Positions 1 to 8,862 of a stretch of 42,971 bases of DNA are shown in pieces. Position numbers and translations under genes: made by a program. How positions within the stretch are numbered: position 1 is the stretch's first letter; every line of letters begins with the position of its first letter. Source of the DNA: Pseudomonadales bacterium (GTDB lineage Bacteria; Pseudomonadota; Gammaproteobacteria; Pseudomonadales; UBA7434); NCBI GenBank assembly GCA_028223755.1, contig JAOIUY010000015.1, positions 1 through 42,971 on the forward strand. Reading direction: 5' to 3'. The notes under the pieces are model-generated. The model did not search any database and was not told the origin of the DNA. It was given only the letters and a program-made list of their open reading frames with translations.

Positions 1-1666
1 CACCACGAATATAATTATTCACCGCACATAAAATCGCCTGCAAAGACGCGTCAACAATATCGCGGCTCAAGCCCACGCCACTAAATCGCTGGCCATTAAT
101 ATTCATTTGCACATAACAAGCCGCCTCAGAATTAGCACTACTCGTCACCGCATGCTCAGAATAATCAACCAACACTAACTCCTCACCAACAAGATCAGAT
201 AAACCAGAAACAAACGACTCAACCACCCCCGCTCCTTCCGCCGATACCGATACTTCTTTATTCTCATGCTTTAACGTCGCACTTAAATGATCACGATTAT
301 CACTATGACTAATTTGGAAAGCTTCTAAACTGTAAGGCGTTTGTTGATTTAAATAATACTGCTGGAATAACTCCCAAATCACCTCAGGAGAAACCTCCGA
401 CTCTGTATTTTCAGCATGACGCTGCACAACCGTACTAAAATCAATTTGCAACCAACGCGGCAACTGTAATCCATGCACCTGCTCTAACACATAGGCTATA
501 CCGCCTTTACCCGACTGACTATTAATACGAATCACTTCTTGATATGAACGCCCCAAATCTGAAGGATCAATCGGTAAATAAGCTACATCCCAGGGCTCAT
601 CGTCTGACTGCACGGCCAAACATTTCTTAATCGCGTCTTGGTGACTGCCAGAAAAAGCCGTGAACACCAACTCACCCGCATAAGGGTGACGAGGATGTAC
701 GGGTAAATTAGTACAGGCTTTAACAACTTGGATAATTTCATCAATATTCGAAAAATCCAATTGCGGATCAACACCGCGGCTATAAAGATTCATCCCCATA
801 GTCACAATATCCATATTGCCTGTGCGCTCACCATTGCCAAGCAATGTACCTTCAACACGATCAGCACCACCTTGAACGGCTAACTCGGCAGCAGCAACGG
901 CGCAACCTCGATCGTTATGCGTGTGTAAACTCACAAGCACACTTTGACGATTTTTTATTTGTCGACAAAAATATTCTATTTGGTCGGCGTAAACATTCGG
1001 CGTAGTCATTTCAACCGTGGCCGGTAAATTTAAAATAATAGGTCGCTCAGGTGTGGGCTGCCAAACATCAGTAACGGCATCACAGACCTCTATCGCATAA
1101 TCTATTTCAGTGCCGGTAAAACTCTCTGGTGAATACTGAAAATGCCAATCGGTATCTGGCTGTGCTTCTGCATAACGCTTAACAAGTTCTGCACCCTTTA
1201 CCGCAATCGCTTTAATGCCGTCTTTATCGAGACCAAACACTTTTTCACGCTGAACCGTCGAAGTTGAATTGTAAACGTGAACAATCGCGCGCTTCGCGCC
1301 TTTTAAGGACTCATATGATCGGCTGATTAAATCTTCACGCGCTTGCGTCAATACTTGCACAGTCACATCATCAGGAATAAGACCGTCTTCAATTAAGCAA
1401 CGAACAAAATCAAAATCGGTTTGGGAAGCAGCAGGAAAACCCACTTCTATTTCTTTAAAACCCACTTTAACCAACAAATCGAATAACTTTAGCTTTTGCG
1501 CCACCGTCATCGGTTCGATTAAGGCTTGATTACCATCTCGCAAATCCACACTGCACCAGCGCGGCGCAGCCTCAATAACCTGATCAGGCCATGTTCGATC
1601 CTTCAATTGCACCGGCATATGGGGACGGTACTTTTGATGATTGTATTGGTGATTGGATGAACTCAT
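1..1666 (-). CDS. leuA: 2-isopropylmalate synthase, C-terminal end cut by window edge
   Basis: First committed step of leucine synthesis: condenses acetyl-CoA with 2-oxoisovalerate in the cytoplasm. The minus-strand frame is open from an ATG at 1664-1666 to the window edge (about 555 codons), which is almost the full length of the long Pseudomonas-type LeuA (about 556 residues), so only the last residues are missing. Visible motifs are DRTWPD near the start, SVDLRDGNQAL (start of the HMGL-like TIM barrel), the metal-binding HTHNDRG, and GTLLGNGERTGN. The C-terminal third is the leucine-sensing regulatory domain. It is divergent from an Lrp/AsnC-type regulator, which suggests but does not prove amino-acid control. 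The family identification is secure. Confidence 0.96.
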   Translation of the reverse strand, partial: MSSSNHQYNHQKYRPHMPVQLKDRTWPDQVIEAAPRWCSVDLRDGNQALIEPMTVAQKLKLFDLLVKVGFKEIEVGFPAASQTDFDFVRCLIEDGLIPDDVTVQVLTQAREDLISRSYESLKGAKRAIVHVYNSTSTVQREKVFGLDKDGIKAIAVKGAELVKRYAEAQPDTDWHFQYSPESFTGTEIDYAIEVCDAVTDVWQPTPERPIILNLPATVEMTTPNVYADQIEYFCRQIKNRQSVLVSLHTHNDRGCAVAAAELAVQGGADRVEGTLLGNGERTGNMDIVTMGMNLYSRGVDPQLDFSNIDEIIQVVKACTNLPVHPRHPYAGELVFTAFSGSHQDAIKKCLAVQSDDEPWDVAYLPIDPSDLGRSYQEVIRINSQSGKGGIAYVLEQVHGLQLPRWLQIDFSTVVQRHAENTESEVSPEVIWELFQQYYLNQQTPYSLEAFQISHSDNRDHLSATLKHENKEVSVSAEGAGVVESFVSGLSDLVGEELVLVDYSEHAVTSSANSEAACYVQMNINGQRFSGVGLSRDIVDASLQAILCAVNNYIRG

Positions 1667-1711
1667 GCGAAAAACCTCAAAAACAAACAATATTTCAATT
1701 AGTTAGCTTAT

Positions 1712-1740
1712 GCCGCCAGCTAAAAAATCAAGCTGAAGGC
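1712..1740 (-). other. Hairpin in the leuA leader
   Basis: Read on the minus strand, GCC-TT-CAGCT and AGCTG-GC-GGC can pair around a T-rich loop, about 45 nt upstream of the leuA ATG. I see no leader peptide rich in leucine codons, so classical attenuation is not supported. It may simply be a 5'UTR structure. Confidence 0.3.
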
Positions 1741-1751
1741 AGAATCAAATT

Positions 1752-1757
1752 ATTATA
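1752..1757 (-). promoter_or_regulatory. Candidate -10 box of leuA
   Basis: Minus-strand TATAAT about 85 nt upstream of the leuA start. No good -35 lies at the usual distance, so the promoter may depend on an activator; the divergent Lrp/AsnC protein is an obvious candidate. Confidence 0.35.
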
Positions 1758-1829
1758 GTAGTAAATGCAGAGTGAATAACTGCAAATATATCCTTAAAAG
1801 CCAAAATATGAGTTATTTAAACCCTATAA

Positions 1830-1859
1830 TTGAATTAAACTAGATAATAAAACTATTAT
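1830..1859 (+). promoter_or_regulatory. Candidate promoter of the Lrp/AsnC gene
   Basis: TTGAAT (1830-1835) and TATTAT (1854-1859) are 18 bp apart in a very AT-rich stretch, about 50 bp before the GTG start. AT-rich DNA gives chance matches, so confidence is modest. Confidence 0.4.
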
Positions 1860-1907
1860 TGTTAGAATAAACAACAATTACCAACTAATCACAAAAGGAG
1901 CTCTGCT

Positions 1908-2393
1908 GTGAATAATCAATCGCTAACACTGGATCGCACTGATAAGCGGATTTTGGAACAAATACAAAACAATGACCGCATGAGTAACTTAGAGTTAGCG
2001 GATAGCATTGGGCTATCCGCTACCCCTTGTGCGCGACGCGTTAAACGACTTGAGGATGCCGGTGTTATTCGTGGTCACGCCACATTGCTCGATGAATCGG
2101 TACTGGGTTTAAAGCTGACAGCCCTAATTAGCATCAGCATGGATCGCCATACACCTGAGCGCTTCGAGAATTTTGAAGCCCAAATTATGCGTTTTCCTGA
2201 AATCGTTGAATGCAGCCTAGTCACCGGCCAATCGGCTGACTATTTACTCAAAGTCGTACTGCCCGATATGGAGCATTACGAAGCATTTTTATTAGGTCAT
2301 TTAACAAAGATTGAAGGAGTAACCGGTGTGCACTCGAGCTTTGTTTTACGTAAAGTCATCAACCACACAGCATTACCGTTAAACTACCTATAA
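1908..2393 (+). CDS. Lrp/AsnC family transcriptional regulator
   Basis: DNA-binding regulator of 161 residues, the usual Lrp size. An N-terminal winged helix-turn-helix (about residues 8-60; DKRILEQIQ, then LADSIGLSATPCARRVKRLEDAGVI) is followed by an RAM/AsnC ligand-binding domain (about 65-150; VECSLVTGQSADYLLKVVLPD). The start is GTG, chosen because AAAGGAG lies 7 bp upstream. It stands alone, divergent from leuA, so it may respond to leucine or another amino acid and control leuA, itself or both. Whether it is the true global Lrp or a local paralogue cannot be told from one window. Confidence 0.93.
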   Translation: MNNQSLTLDRTDKRILEQIQNNDRMSNLELADSIGLSATPCARRVKRLEDAGVIRGHATLLDESVLGLKLTALISISMDRHTPERFENFEAQIMRFPEIVECSLVTGQSADYLLKVVLPDMEHYEAFLLGHLTKIEGVTGVHSSFVLRKVINHTALPLNYL

Positions 2394-2405
2394 AGCCAAC
2401 ATCGC

Positions 2406-2434
2406 TTGACAGCTTTTCGAGCAAGCCCTAGCAT
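2406..2434 (+). promoter_or_regulatory. Promoter of ispB
   Basis: TTGACA (2406-2411) and TAGCAT (2429-2434) are separated by 17 bp, starting 12 bp after the regulator's stop codon. A short inverted repeat (GCTTG/CAAGC) overlaps the spacer. ispB therefore probably has its own promoter. Confidence 0.55.
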
Positions 2435-2512
2435 GCAAGACGTTTATTTTTAGACGCGCCACTAACAAAAATATGCCATTTTTCTTACCCGCCGTCACGC
2501 TTGAGATGTTTT

Positions 2513-3499
2513 ATGCAATCCAGTTACGCCATTGTTGCTGACGAGTTTTCGTCAGTAAATGATTTAATTACTCAACAGCTCACCTCTGAAGTTGGCTTAG
2601 TCGCGAATATCAGTCAATACCTTGTTGCTAGTGGCGGCAAGCGTATCCGTCCGTTAATTACGCTACTGGCGGCTGGCGCATTGAATCAGGCAAACAACCA
2701 AAAGCAAATCCAGCTGGCCACGGCAGTCGAGTTTTTGCATACAGCTACCCTACTGCATGATGACGTTGTCGATATGTCGACTCTGCGACGCGGGCAACCC
2801 ACCGCCAATGCGAATTGGGGTAACGCCTCTAGCGTCTTGGTTGGCGATTTTGTTTATAGTAAAGCGTTTCAGTTGATGGTCGGCATTGGTAGCTTGGAGG
2901 TTATGCAGATTCTCAGCGATACCACTACCAAAATCGCCGAAGGTGAAGTTCAGCAGCTTATGGCTATTGGCGACCTCACGTTAAGCGAAGACGATTATTT
3001 CAATGTTATCCGCAACAAAACCGCACAGCTATTTGAAGGAGCCTGTCAGGCTTCAGCTGTTACCGCTGGCGCGAGTAAAGCCGAAATTGATGATCTTGGC
3101 CGATACGGCTTGCATCTGGGTCTGGCTTTTCAATTAGTTGACGATTATCTGGATTACAGCGGCAATAGCGATGATCTTGGCAAAAATGTCGGTGACGATT
3201 TAGCCGAGGGGAAATTAACACTGCCCTTAATTGAAGCGCTTCGTATTACCGCGAGCCAAACCGATACGCAAAATAAAGAACAACATGCTCTGTTGGTAAA
3301 AGCTATCAGCGAAAAAGATCTATCGAAAATTGAGAATGTTATTCGTATCACCCAAGACTGCGGTGCATTAGAGATCACTCTCACGCGCGCAAAAGAACAA
3401 GTTGAGCTCGCCAAAACTGCCTTAAAAACAATATCCACATCAGCTTACAAAGACGAATTAATAAAAATAACGGACTTTGTTATTTCAAGAACCGTTTAA
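2513..3499 (+). CDS. ispB: Octaprenyl diphosphate synthase (all-trans polyprenyl diphosphate synthase)
   Basis: Makes the long isoprenoid tail of ubiquinone by adding isopentenyl diphosphate units to farnesyl diphosphate. Family signatures are clear: SGGKRIRP near the N terminus, the first Asp-rich motif HDDVVD with DMSTLRRGQPTAN, VLVGDF, and the second Asp-rich motif FQLVDDYLDY followed by LGKNVGDDLAEGK. The ATG at 2513 is preferred over an in-frame TTG at 2501: it has a GAG at SD distance and gives the normal N terminus (328 residues). In Pseudomonas ispB lies divergently next to rplU-rpmA-obgE; here the two are about 13 kb apart. Confidence 0.95.
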   Translation: MQSSYAIVADEFSSVNDLITQQLTSEVGLVANISQYLVASGGKRIRPLITLLAAGALNQANNQKQIQLATAVEFLHTATLLHDDVVDMSTLRRGQPTANANWGNASSVLVGDFVYSKAFQLMVGIGSLEVMQILSDTTTKIAEGEVQQLMAIGDLTLSEDDYFNVIRNKTAQLFEGACQASAVTAGASKAEIDDLGRYGLHLGLAFQLVDDYLDYSGNSDDLGKNVGDDLAEGKLTLPLIEALRITASQTDTQNKEQHALLVKAISEKDLSKIENVIRITQDCGALEITLTRAKEQVELAKTALKTISTSAYKDELIKITDFVISRTV

Positions 3500-3555
3500 C
3501 TTTTTTAGCCATATTTTTCATCGCCAAAATTTTGCAATCGCGTTTTAACCCTGTT

Positions 3556-3577
3556 TTTTACCTATCTTTTACCTACC
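3556..3577 (+). repeat. Two copies of an 11-bp tandem repeat downstream of ispB
   Basis: TTTTACCTATC is followed directly by TTTTACCTACC, and a partial third copy (TACC) follows. It lies in the ispB to lipoprotein gap and has no clear function. Other sites in this window have the same 11-bp period. Confidence 0.6.
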
Positions 3578-3643
3578 TACCAGCTTCAGATGTAAAAAAA
3601 GTGTGTGGTGGCTCACATTCACGATGGTTTTTAAAATCTTAAC

Positions 3644-3671
3644 CTGATTTTTATTTTTCTTATGCTATAGT
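3644..3671 (+). promoter_or_regulatory. Candidate promoter of the lipoprotein gene
   Basis: An extended -10 (TGCTATAGT, core TATAGT at 3666-3671) sits about 40 bp before the start. The -35 is weak (CTGATT around 3644-3649, 16 bp spacing). Confidence 0.4.
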
Positions 3672-3711
3672 CGCGACACCTTTTTTGAGTTTAGTCGGCA
3701 TCGTAAACACT

Positions 3712-4284
3712 ATGATCATTAGCGATATGTTCAATCAACGTTTATTCGCTTATTGTAGTAGTTTCTTTTATTACAATAGTTTCTGCCGCCCTCGCATCGC
3801 TTCTCGTTTATCTTTTAGCATCCTATTAACATCATTGTTGTTTATCTCACTGCTGCTCATTGTGGGCTGCGGTGAATCAGGTGGTCAAAACAGTCGTAAT
3901 GACAGTTCAACGCAGACCGCGAATTCTAGTGAAGCATCCGATTCGGACTCAAATACCGACGAGACTGAAGATGACACTGAAATAGTGACAGCCTTACAAT
4001 ATGCACCCGCTGATATCTCTCTAAACTGGCAAATCCCCTTGAGCAGAGAAGACGGTTCAGCCTTGCCGTTAGATGCAATTGCCGGCTATGAAATTAGTTA
4101 TGAAAACAGCCGCCAACAAATCACCGTGATTACACTCAATGACCCTGAAACCAATAATTATAAAATCAATGATTTACCCCCCGATGACTATCAATTTGCA
4201 GTTTTTGCGTTCGATACCAATAACGCTATTAGCGACCCATCACCGCTAGCCAGTATTCGACGCAGCGATTTCCCTCAACTCTGA
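3712..4284 (+). CDS. Predicted lipoprotein with a fibronectin type III-like domain
   Basis: Function unknown. From the ATG at 3712 it is 190 residues. A basic segment (RPRIASR) is followed by a strongly hydrophobic stretch ending in a lipobox-like IVGC (Cys about 53), so it is probably lipidated and exported. The signal region is unusually long; an ATG at 3727 or a TTG at 3685 are other possible starts, and none has a good SD. After the Cys comes a low-complexity Ser/Asp/Glu linker (about 55-95), then an Fn3-like beta-sandwich (about 100-185; ISLNWQIP, EDGSALPL, IAGYEISYE, DYQFAVFAFD). Such short Fn3 lipoproteins occur in marine gammaproteobacteria. No partner gene is obvious. Confidence 0.75.
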   Translation: MIISDMFNQRLFAYCSSFFYYNSFCRPRIASRLSFSILLTSLLFISLLLIVGCGESGGQNSRNDSSTQTANSSEASDSDSNTDETEDDTEIVTALQYAPADISLNWQIPLSREDGSALPLDAIAGYEISYENSRQQITVITLNDPETNNYKINDLPPDDYQFAVFAFDTNNAISDPSPLASIRRSDFPQL

Positions 4285-4317
4285 AGCAAATAGACCATAA
4301 AGCGAAATAGCCCCCTA

Positions 4318-4339
4318 AAAAGCCACTTATCGAGGCTTT
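4318..4339 (-). terminator. Weak terminator-like hairpin
   Basis: AAAGCC and GGCTTT pair around a 9-nt loop. On the minus strand the stem runs into TTTTT, so it suits transcription ending after the glycosyltransferase fragment. On the plus strand it could weakly end the lipoprotein transcript. Confidence 0.4.
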
Positions 4340-4370
4340 GTAAGATTCAGTAAAAACCCAGCCAGTACGC

Positions 4371-4658
4371 CTAGCCCAACAGGCAGTAGCTGGCCACGGT
4401 GCGGACGATCATGGCAATGGTGCCTTCACGATAACTGGTGCTATAAACACCCATGGCCATCGTACTGGCGAGCAAGATACCGGCGTAAAGCAAGGTACTC
4501 GCTATTAAGGTCGAATCGTAAACAACAGCCATCTCCCAGTATCGATACCGAAGTTCGTTACCGATAATGGCAGAACACAGAAGCAAAATTAGTTCAATTG
4601 CGCCAAGCAAAAGAAAGGGTGAAGGGATATAATGACGAAAAATTCGAACGTGTGACAA
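4371..4658 (-). pseudogene. N-terminal fragment of an XrtA/PEP-CTERM-type exopolysaccharide glycosyltransferase
   Basis: About 95 residues with two membrane helices. The pattern (VRIFRHYIP, hydrophobic helix, then STMAMGVYSTSYREG..MIVRTVAS..LLG) resembles the N terminus of TIGR03013-type sugar transferases (EpsB), which are about 460 residues and carry a C-terminal bacterial sugar transferase domain. That catalytic part is absent: the frame stops at 4371, and a second frame continues only briefly (VGLGVLAGFLLNLTKPR) before another stop. This suggests a frameshift plus loss of the 3' part. The start is TTG at 4656-4658, with AGG upstream, or TTG at 4671-4673; there is no ATG. It is in the same orientation as manC-galU-manB nearby. 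The alternative is a small membrane protein of unknown function. Confidence 0.5.
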
Positions 4659-4839
4659 TATGCTTACCTGCAACCGGTTTCAATGAGCCTATGGGTTAGC
4701 CGCCCTGATTCTGATACAGAGTGATGCATCTGCGGCAAACTTTTTTTTGATAAATCGTTTAACATGAAAAAGTAGCAGTTAGAGTGCACAAACGATCAAA
4801 TAATTCCTTAAAGTTTCTGATTTTAGATGTGAAAATATA

Positions 4840-6456
4840 ATGACTAATGTAAAAGCAGACCCAAGCAATACTCATCACTGGAAAAAACTCACCGAACTTC
4901 ACGATAAGCATCAATCGCAGTCTATTGTGCAGCTCAATGACTTGGCAGCTAATAGCGGTCAATGTATTGATGCAGCGGGCCTTTCTGTTGATCTTTCTCG
5001 TAATTTTGTTAACCAAGCGATTCTTGATGAGCTAGTGGCACTTGCAAAAACACAGGGCATATCAGAAAAAATTAGCCAGCTGATAGCCGGCGAAGCCGTC
5101 AATAACACTGAAGCCCGTGCAGCCCACCATAGTGCTTTACGCCTACCTGATAGCATTCAAACGCGACCTGAAGTCAGTGCAACACAGCAAAAAATTAAAA
5201 CCTTGGCCGATAGCCTGCGTAACAAAACCTGGCGCGGCAGTGGTAACACTGAGATCACCGATGTCATCAATATTGGTATTGGTGGCTCTGATCTTGGCCC
5301 TAGAATGGTATGTAATGCGCTTAGCAGCCTAGCAAGCGAAGGCCCTCGCGTTCACTTTGTTGCGAATATTGACCCAAGAGATTTAGAAACCACATTACAA
5401 GGATTGAAACCAGCGAGCACGCTGATCTTAATCTCATCAAAATCGTTTAATACCACCGAGACACTAGAGAATGCGTTGTCCGCAAGGCGCTGGCTTCTCG
5501 AAGAGATTGAGCAAAGTGATTTAAGCAAACACGTGATTGCTGTCTCATCGAATGTTGAAAAAGCGGTTGCCTTTGGTGTTGATGCTGACAACATACTTCC
5601 AATGTGGGATTGGGTGGGCGGTCGTTACTCGCTGTGGTCGGCCATTGGCTTACCCATTGCTATTGCCATTGGCTACTCTGGTTTCAACGAGTTGTTAAAG
5701 GGTGCACATGCCATGGATAAGCACTTTGCAACGGCACCGACAGAAAGCAACCTACCCTGCCTTCTTGCCTTGCTGGAAATTTGGTACGTAAATTTCTGCG
5801 CTGCACATAGTTCGGCGGTGCTTCCTTATAGCCATGAGCTCGGTTTGTTTCCTGACTACCTTCAACAGCTAACGATGGAAAGTAATGGCAAACAGGTGCA
5901 TAAAGATGGCAGCCATGTCACTCATAGAACATGCCCTACTATCTGGGGAAGCGCAGGCACTATCGGCCAGCATTCATTCCATCAGTTACTGCATCAAGGT
6001 ACTGAACTCATTCCTGTTGATTTTATACTGCCACTGCATAGCCATTCAGATGAGCAAAATAAACAAGCGCACTTGGTGGCGAATTGTCTGGCACAAAGTA
6101 AGGCATTGACTGAAGGGAAAAATGAAGCAGCAGCAGAATTAGAACTGGCTGATAGCGGTCTATCTGAAAGCGAAGTATCAGCATTGGCGTCACATAAAGC
6201 GAGCCCAGGTAATCGACCGAATACGATTATTGCCATGGATAAACTCACACCCAGTAATCTAGGTGCGTTAGTGGCACTCTATGAGCATAAGGTCTACGCA
6301 GCGAGTGTGGTCTGGGATATTAATGCTTTCGACCAATGGGGTGTGGAGTTAGGTAAGCAGTTAAGCACACCTATTTATGCCGCACTTACCGGAGATAGTT
6401 CGGCAAGCACGGATAAGACAACTGCATTTTGGATTAAGCGCTTTACGCAATCATAA
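4840..6456 (+). CDS. pgi: Glucose-6-phosphate isomerase
   Basis: Interconverts glucose-6-P and fructose-6-P in the cytoplasm. At 538 residues it is close to the usual 545-550. Family signatures are present: INIGIGGSDLGPRMV, SKSFNTTETL, WDWVGGRYSLWSAIGLP, QLTMESNGK (catalytic Glu), GQHSFHQLLHQGT (catalytic His) and ELGKQL (catalytic Lys near the C terminus). The ATG at 4840 has a poor SD but gives the normal N terminus. It converges on manB with a 33-bp gap. Its product feeds both glucose-1-P/UDP-glucose (galU) and mannose-6-P/GDP-mannose (manC, manB), so the block is metabolically coherent. Confidence 0.97.
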   Translation: MTNVKADPSNTHHWKKLTELHDKHQSQSIVQLNDLAANSGQCIDAAGLSVDLSRNFVNQAILDELVALAKTQGISEKISQLIAGEAVNNTEARAAHHSALRLPDSIQTRPEVSATQQKIKTLADSLRNKTWRGSGNTEITDVINIGIGGSDLGPRMVCNALSSLASEGPRVHFVANIDPRDLETTLQGLKPASTLILISSKSFNTTETLENALSARRWLLEEIEQSDLSKHVIAVSSNVEKAVAFGVDADNILPMWDWVGGRYSLWSAIGLPIAIAIGYSGFNELLKGAHAMDKHFATAPTESNLPCLLALLEIWYVNFCAAHSSAVLPYSHELGLFPDYLQQLTMESNGKQVHKDGSHVTHRTCPTIWGSAGTIGQHSFHQLLHQGTELIPVDFILPLHSHSDEQNKQAHLVANCLAQSKALTEGKNEAAAELELADSGLSESEVSALASHKASPGNRPNTIIAMDKLTPSNLGALVALYEHKVYAASVVWDINAFDQWGVELGKQLSTPIYAALTGDSSASTDKTTAFWIKRFTQS

Positions 6457-6489
6457 AGCGCTAATTAAATGGCACTAATTTAAACGGTA

Positions 6490-7833
6490 CTAGCCAATGC
6501 GGGCGAGCAACTCTTCGGTTTTCGCCTGCATCAACGCTTGATCACCACGCGATTCAACATTGAGTCTTAACAATGGCTCAGTGTTCGACATTCTTAGATT
6601 AAAACGCCAGTCATCAAAATTCATGCTTAAACCATCAGTGTGATCAATCTCTGCCGCTTGATCTTTATAGTGCGCAAGAATATCGGCAATGATTGCTTCT
6701 GGGTTATTAACGGTGCGATTAATTTCACCACTAACCGGATAGCGATTAATCATTTCGCTCACTAATGTTGATAATGGCTGACCTTTTTTCACGACCAACT
6801 CAGCAATTAATAACCACGGGATCATACCGCTGTCGCAATAGGCGAAATCGCGGAAGTAATGGTGAGCACTCATCTCGCCACCATACACGGCATCTTCTAA
6901 TCGCATACGCTCTTTAATAAAAGCATGGCCTGTTTTACTCATAATCGCCTTACCGCCTAAGTCGGTAACAATCGCCTGAGTATTCCAAGTTAAACGCGGA
7001 TCATGAACAACTGATTGTCCCGCTGTTTTTTGCAAAAAGGCTTCAGCTAATAAGCCAACAATATAATAGCCTTCGATGTAAGCGCCCTTCTCATCAAAGA
7101 AAAAGCAGCGATCAAAATCACCATCCCAAGCGATACCAAAATCAGCACCGGTTTCTATTACCGTTTCAATGGTGATCTGACGATTCTCAACCAGTAACGG
7201 GTTAGGAATTCCGTTAGGGAAATTACCGTCGGGATTATTATGAATCTTAGTAAAATTAACGGGCAATAAAGGCTCTAAGGCATCAATAACAATACCCGCG
7301 CCACCATTACCTGCGTTACAAACAATATTTAAATCAACAAGACTCGCTATATCAATATAGCCTAGCAAGTGTTGCAAGTAATCGTCGCGACTCTCTAGAG
7401 TGCTGACGCTACCCTTTGTTGCTGAGTCTTTAAAGTCACCGGCTTCGGCCATCGCTTTAATATCAAATAAACCCGTATCACCACTAATAGGTTTACTACC
7501 ACGCTTGACTAACTTCATGCCGTTATAATCAATCGGGTTATGACTCGCCGTTACAACAATGCCGCCATCAACATCATTATTAAAGGTCGCAAAGTAAATT
7601 TCTTCGGTACCCACTAAACCAATATCTAATACGTCAGCTCCCCCATCGGTAATACCGTTAGCGACAGCGGCTGAAATAGAAGGACTGGTTAAGCGTATAT
7701 CGTGACCAAGACAGACTTTTTTAGCATTTAAATGCTCTGTAAATGCTCGTCCAATGCGATAGGCAATTTCTTCATTTAACTGATCGGGGACACGGCCACG
7801 AATATCGTAGGCCTTAAAACAACTGTATTCCAT
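6490..7833 (-). CDS. manB: Phosphomannomutase/phosphoglucomutase
   Basis: Converts mannose-6-P to mannose-1-P (and probably glucose-6-P to glucose-1-P). At 447 residues it matches the ManB/CpsG class. Motifs: KAYDIRGR at the N terminus, the phosphoserine loop TASHNP (Ser 97), the metal-binding DGDFDR, the sugar-binding [10 protein letters not shown], and a C-terminal [13 protein letters not shown]. It is last in a same-strand series manC (10284) - galU (8757) - manB (7833). The gaps are about 100 bp, so co-transcription is possible but internal promoters may exist. AlgC-type naming is an alternative. Confidence 0.93.
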   Translation of the reverse strand: MEYSCFKAYDIRGRVPDQLNEEIAYRIGRAFTEHLNAKKVCLGHDIRLTSPSISAAVANGITDGGADVLDIGLVGTEEIYFATFNNDVDGGIVVTASHNPIDYNGMKLVKRGSKPISGDTGLFDIKAMAEAGDFKDSATKGSVSTLESRDDYLQHLLGYIDIASLVDLNIVCNAGNGGAGIVIDALEPLLPVNFTKIHNNPDGNFPNGIPNPLLVENRQITIETVIETGADFGIAWDGDFDRCFFFDEKGAYIEGYYIVGLLAEAFLQKTAGQSVVHDPRLTWNTQAIVTDLGGKAIMSKTGHAFIKERMRLEDAVYGGEMSAHHYFRDFAYCDSGMIPWLLIAELVVKKGQPLSTLVSEMINRYPVSGEINRTVNNPEAIIADILAHYKDQAAEIDHTDGLSMNFDDWRFNLRMSNTEPLLRLNVESRGDQALMQAKTEELLARIG

Positions 7834-7866
7834 TATTACTCTCTAATATTGGTAATGAGTGAAGTC

Positions 7867-7897
7867 CGCGCCATGATTTAAATTGAGCCATGGCGCG
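7867..7897. repeat. Perfect 9-bp inverted repeat between galU and manB
   Basis: CGCGCCATG (7867-7875) and CATGGCGCG (7889-7897) pair perfectly around a 13-nt AT-rich loop. There is no T-run on either side, so it is not a standard intrinsic terminator. It may be an mRNA processing or stability structure, or an operator. Confidence 0.6.
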
Positions 7898-7929
7898 ATA
7901 ATTAATAAAACGAATTTGAATATTTAAAC

Positions 7930-8757
7930 TTAGGAGGACTTATAAAAATTCTCGTAACAATAATTAGTCGCATCAAGGAACCCTTCGATGCTGCCACAAT
8001 CATAGCGGCGACCTTTAAATTTATAAGCCATAACACAGCCTTTTTTAGCCTGCGTTAATAATGCGTCGGTAATCTGTACCTCACCATTTTTACCCGGTGG
8101 CGTATTGCGTAAAATGTCGAAAATATCCGGCGTTAAAATATAGCGGCCAATAATAGCAAGATTACTGGGTGCGTCTTCTTTCTTAGGTTTTTCGACCATA
8201 TCAGTAACACGATAAAGGTCATCACGAATCGCATCGCCGGCAATCACACCAAATTTTTCAATTTGATCATCGGGCACTTCTTCAATGGCAACAATCGTGC
8301 AGCGAAACTGCTTATAGAGCTCAACCATTTGAGTGAGCACACCATCATCTTCGCCAAAACATAAATCATCGGCCAGTACTACACCAAAAGGCTCATCACC
8401 CACCAATGTCTCGCCGGTTAAAATAGCATTACCCAAACCTAACATGGCTCGCTGGCGAGTCGTGGAAAAGGTACCGCGATTAATGACATCACGAATACCA
8501 GTGAGTAACTCTTCTTTACCCGTGCCGGCAATTTCTTTTTCCAACTCGTAGTTGGCATCAAAATAGTCATTGATTGCACGCTTGTTTCGACCAGTAACAA
8601 AACCAACCTCATATAAACCGGCATCCAAAGCCTCTTCAACCCCATAATGCACAAGCGGCTTGTTCACTATCGGTAACATTTCTTTCGGCATTGCTTTAGT
8701 GGCTGGCAAAAATCGCGTGCCGTAACCGGCAACAGGGAACAAACATTTCTTAATCAT
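7930..8757 (-). CDS. galU: UTP--glucose-1-phosphate uridylyltransferase
   Basis: Makes UDP-glucose from UTP and glucose-1-P for polysaccharide synthesis. At 275 residues it is typical. Nucleotide-binding N terminus FPVAGYGTRFLPATKAMPKEMLPI, then KPLVHYGVEEA, the VVLADDLCF catalytic segment, VEKPKKEDAPSNLAIIGRYIL and GEVQITDALL. It lies between manC and manB on the same strand. Confidence 0.96.
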   Translation of the reverse strand: MIKKCLFPVAGYGTRFLPATKAMPKEMLPIVNKPLVHYGVEEALDAGLYEVGFVTGRNKRAINDYFDANYELEKEIAGTGKEELLTGIRDVINRGTFSTTRQRAMLGLGNAILTGETLVGDEPFGVVLADDLCFGEDDGVLTQMVELYKQFRCTIVAIEEVPDDQIEKFGVIAGDAIRDDLYRVTDMVEKPKKEDAPSNLAIIGRYILTPDIFDILRNTPPGKNGEVQITDALLTQAKKGCVMAYKFKGRRYDCGSIEGFLDATNYCYENFYKSS

Positions 8758-8798
8758 GGATTCCTCAAAATATTTTAATCAACAAAGATCAGCCTAGC

Positions 8799-8804
8799 AT
8801 TATA
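8799..8804 (-). promoter_or_regulatory. Candidate -10 box of galU
   Basis: Minus-strand TATAAT in the manC-galU gap, about 45 nt before the galU ATG. No convincing -35 is visible. It suggests that galU-manB can be transcribed independently of manC. Confidence 0.4.
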
Positions 8805-8862
8805 TCTGACTAATAAAAGGAGTGGCACTTAGCTTCACTATTTATTTACTACGAAGCCCAGA

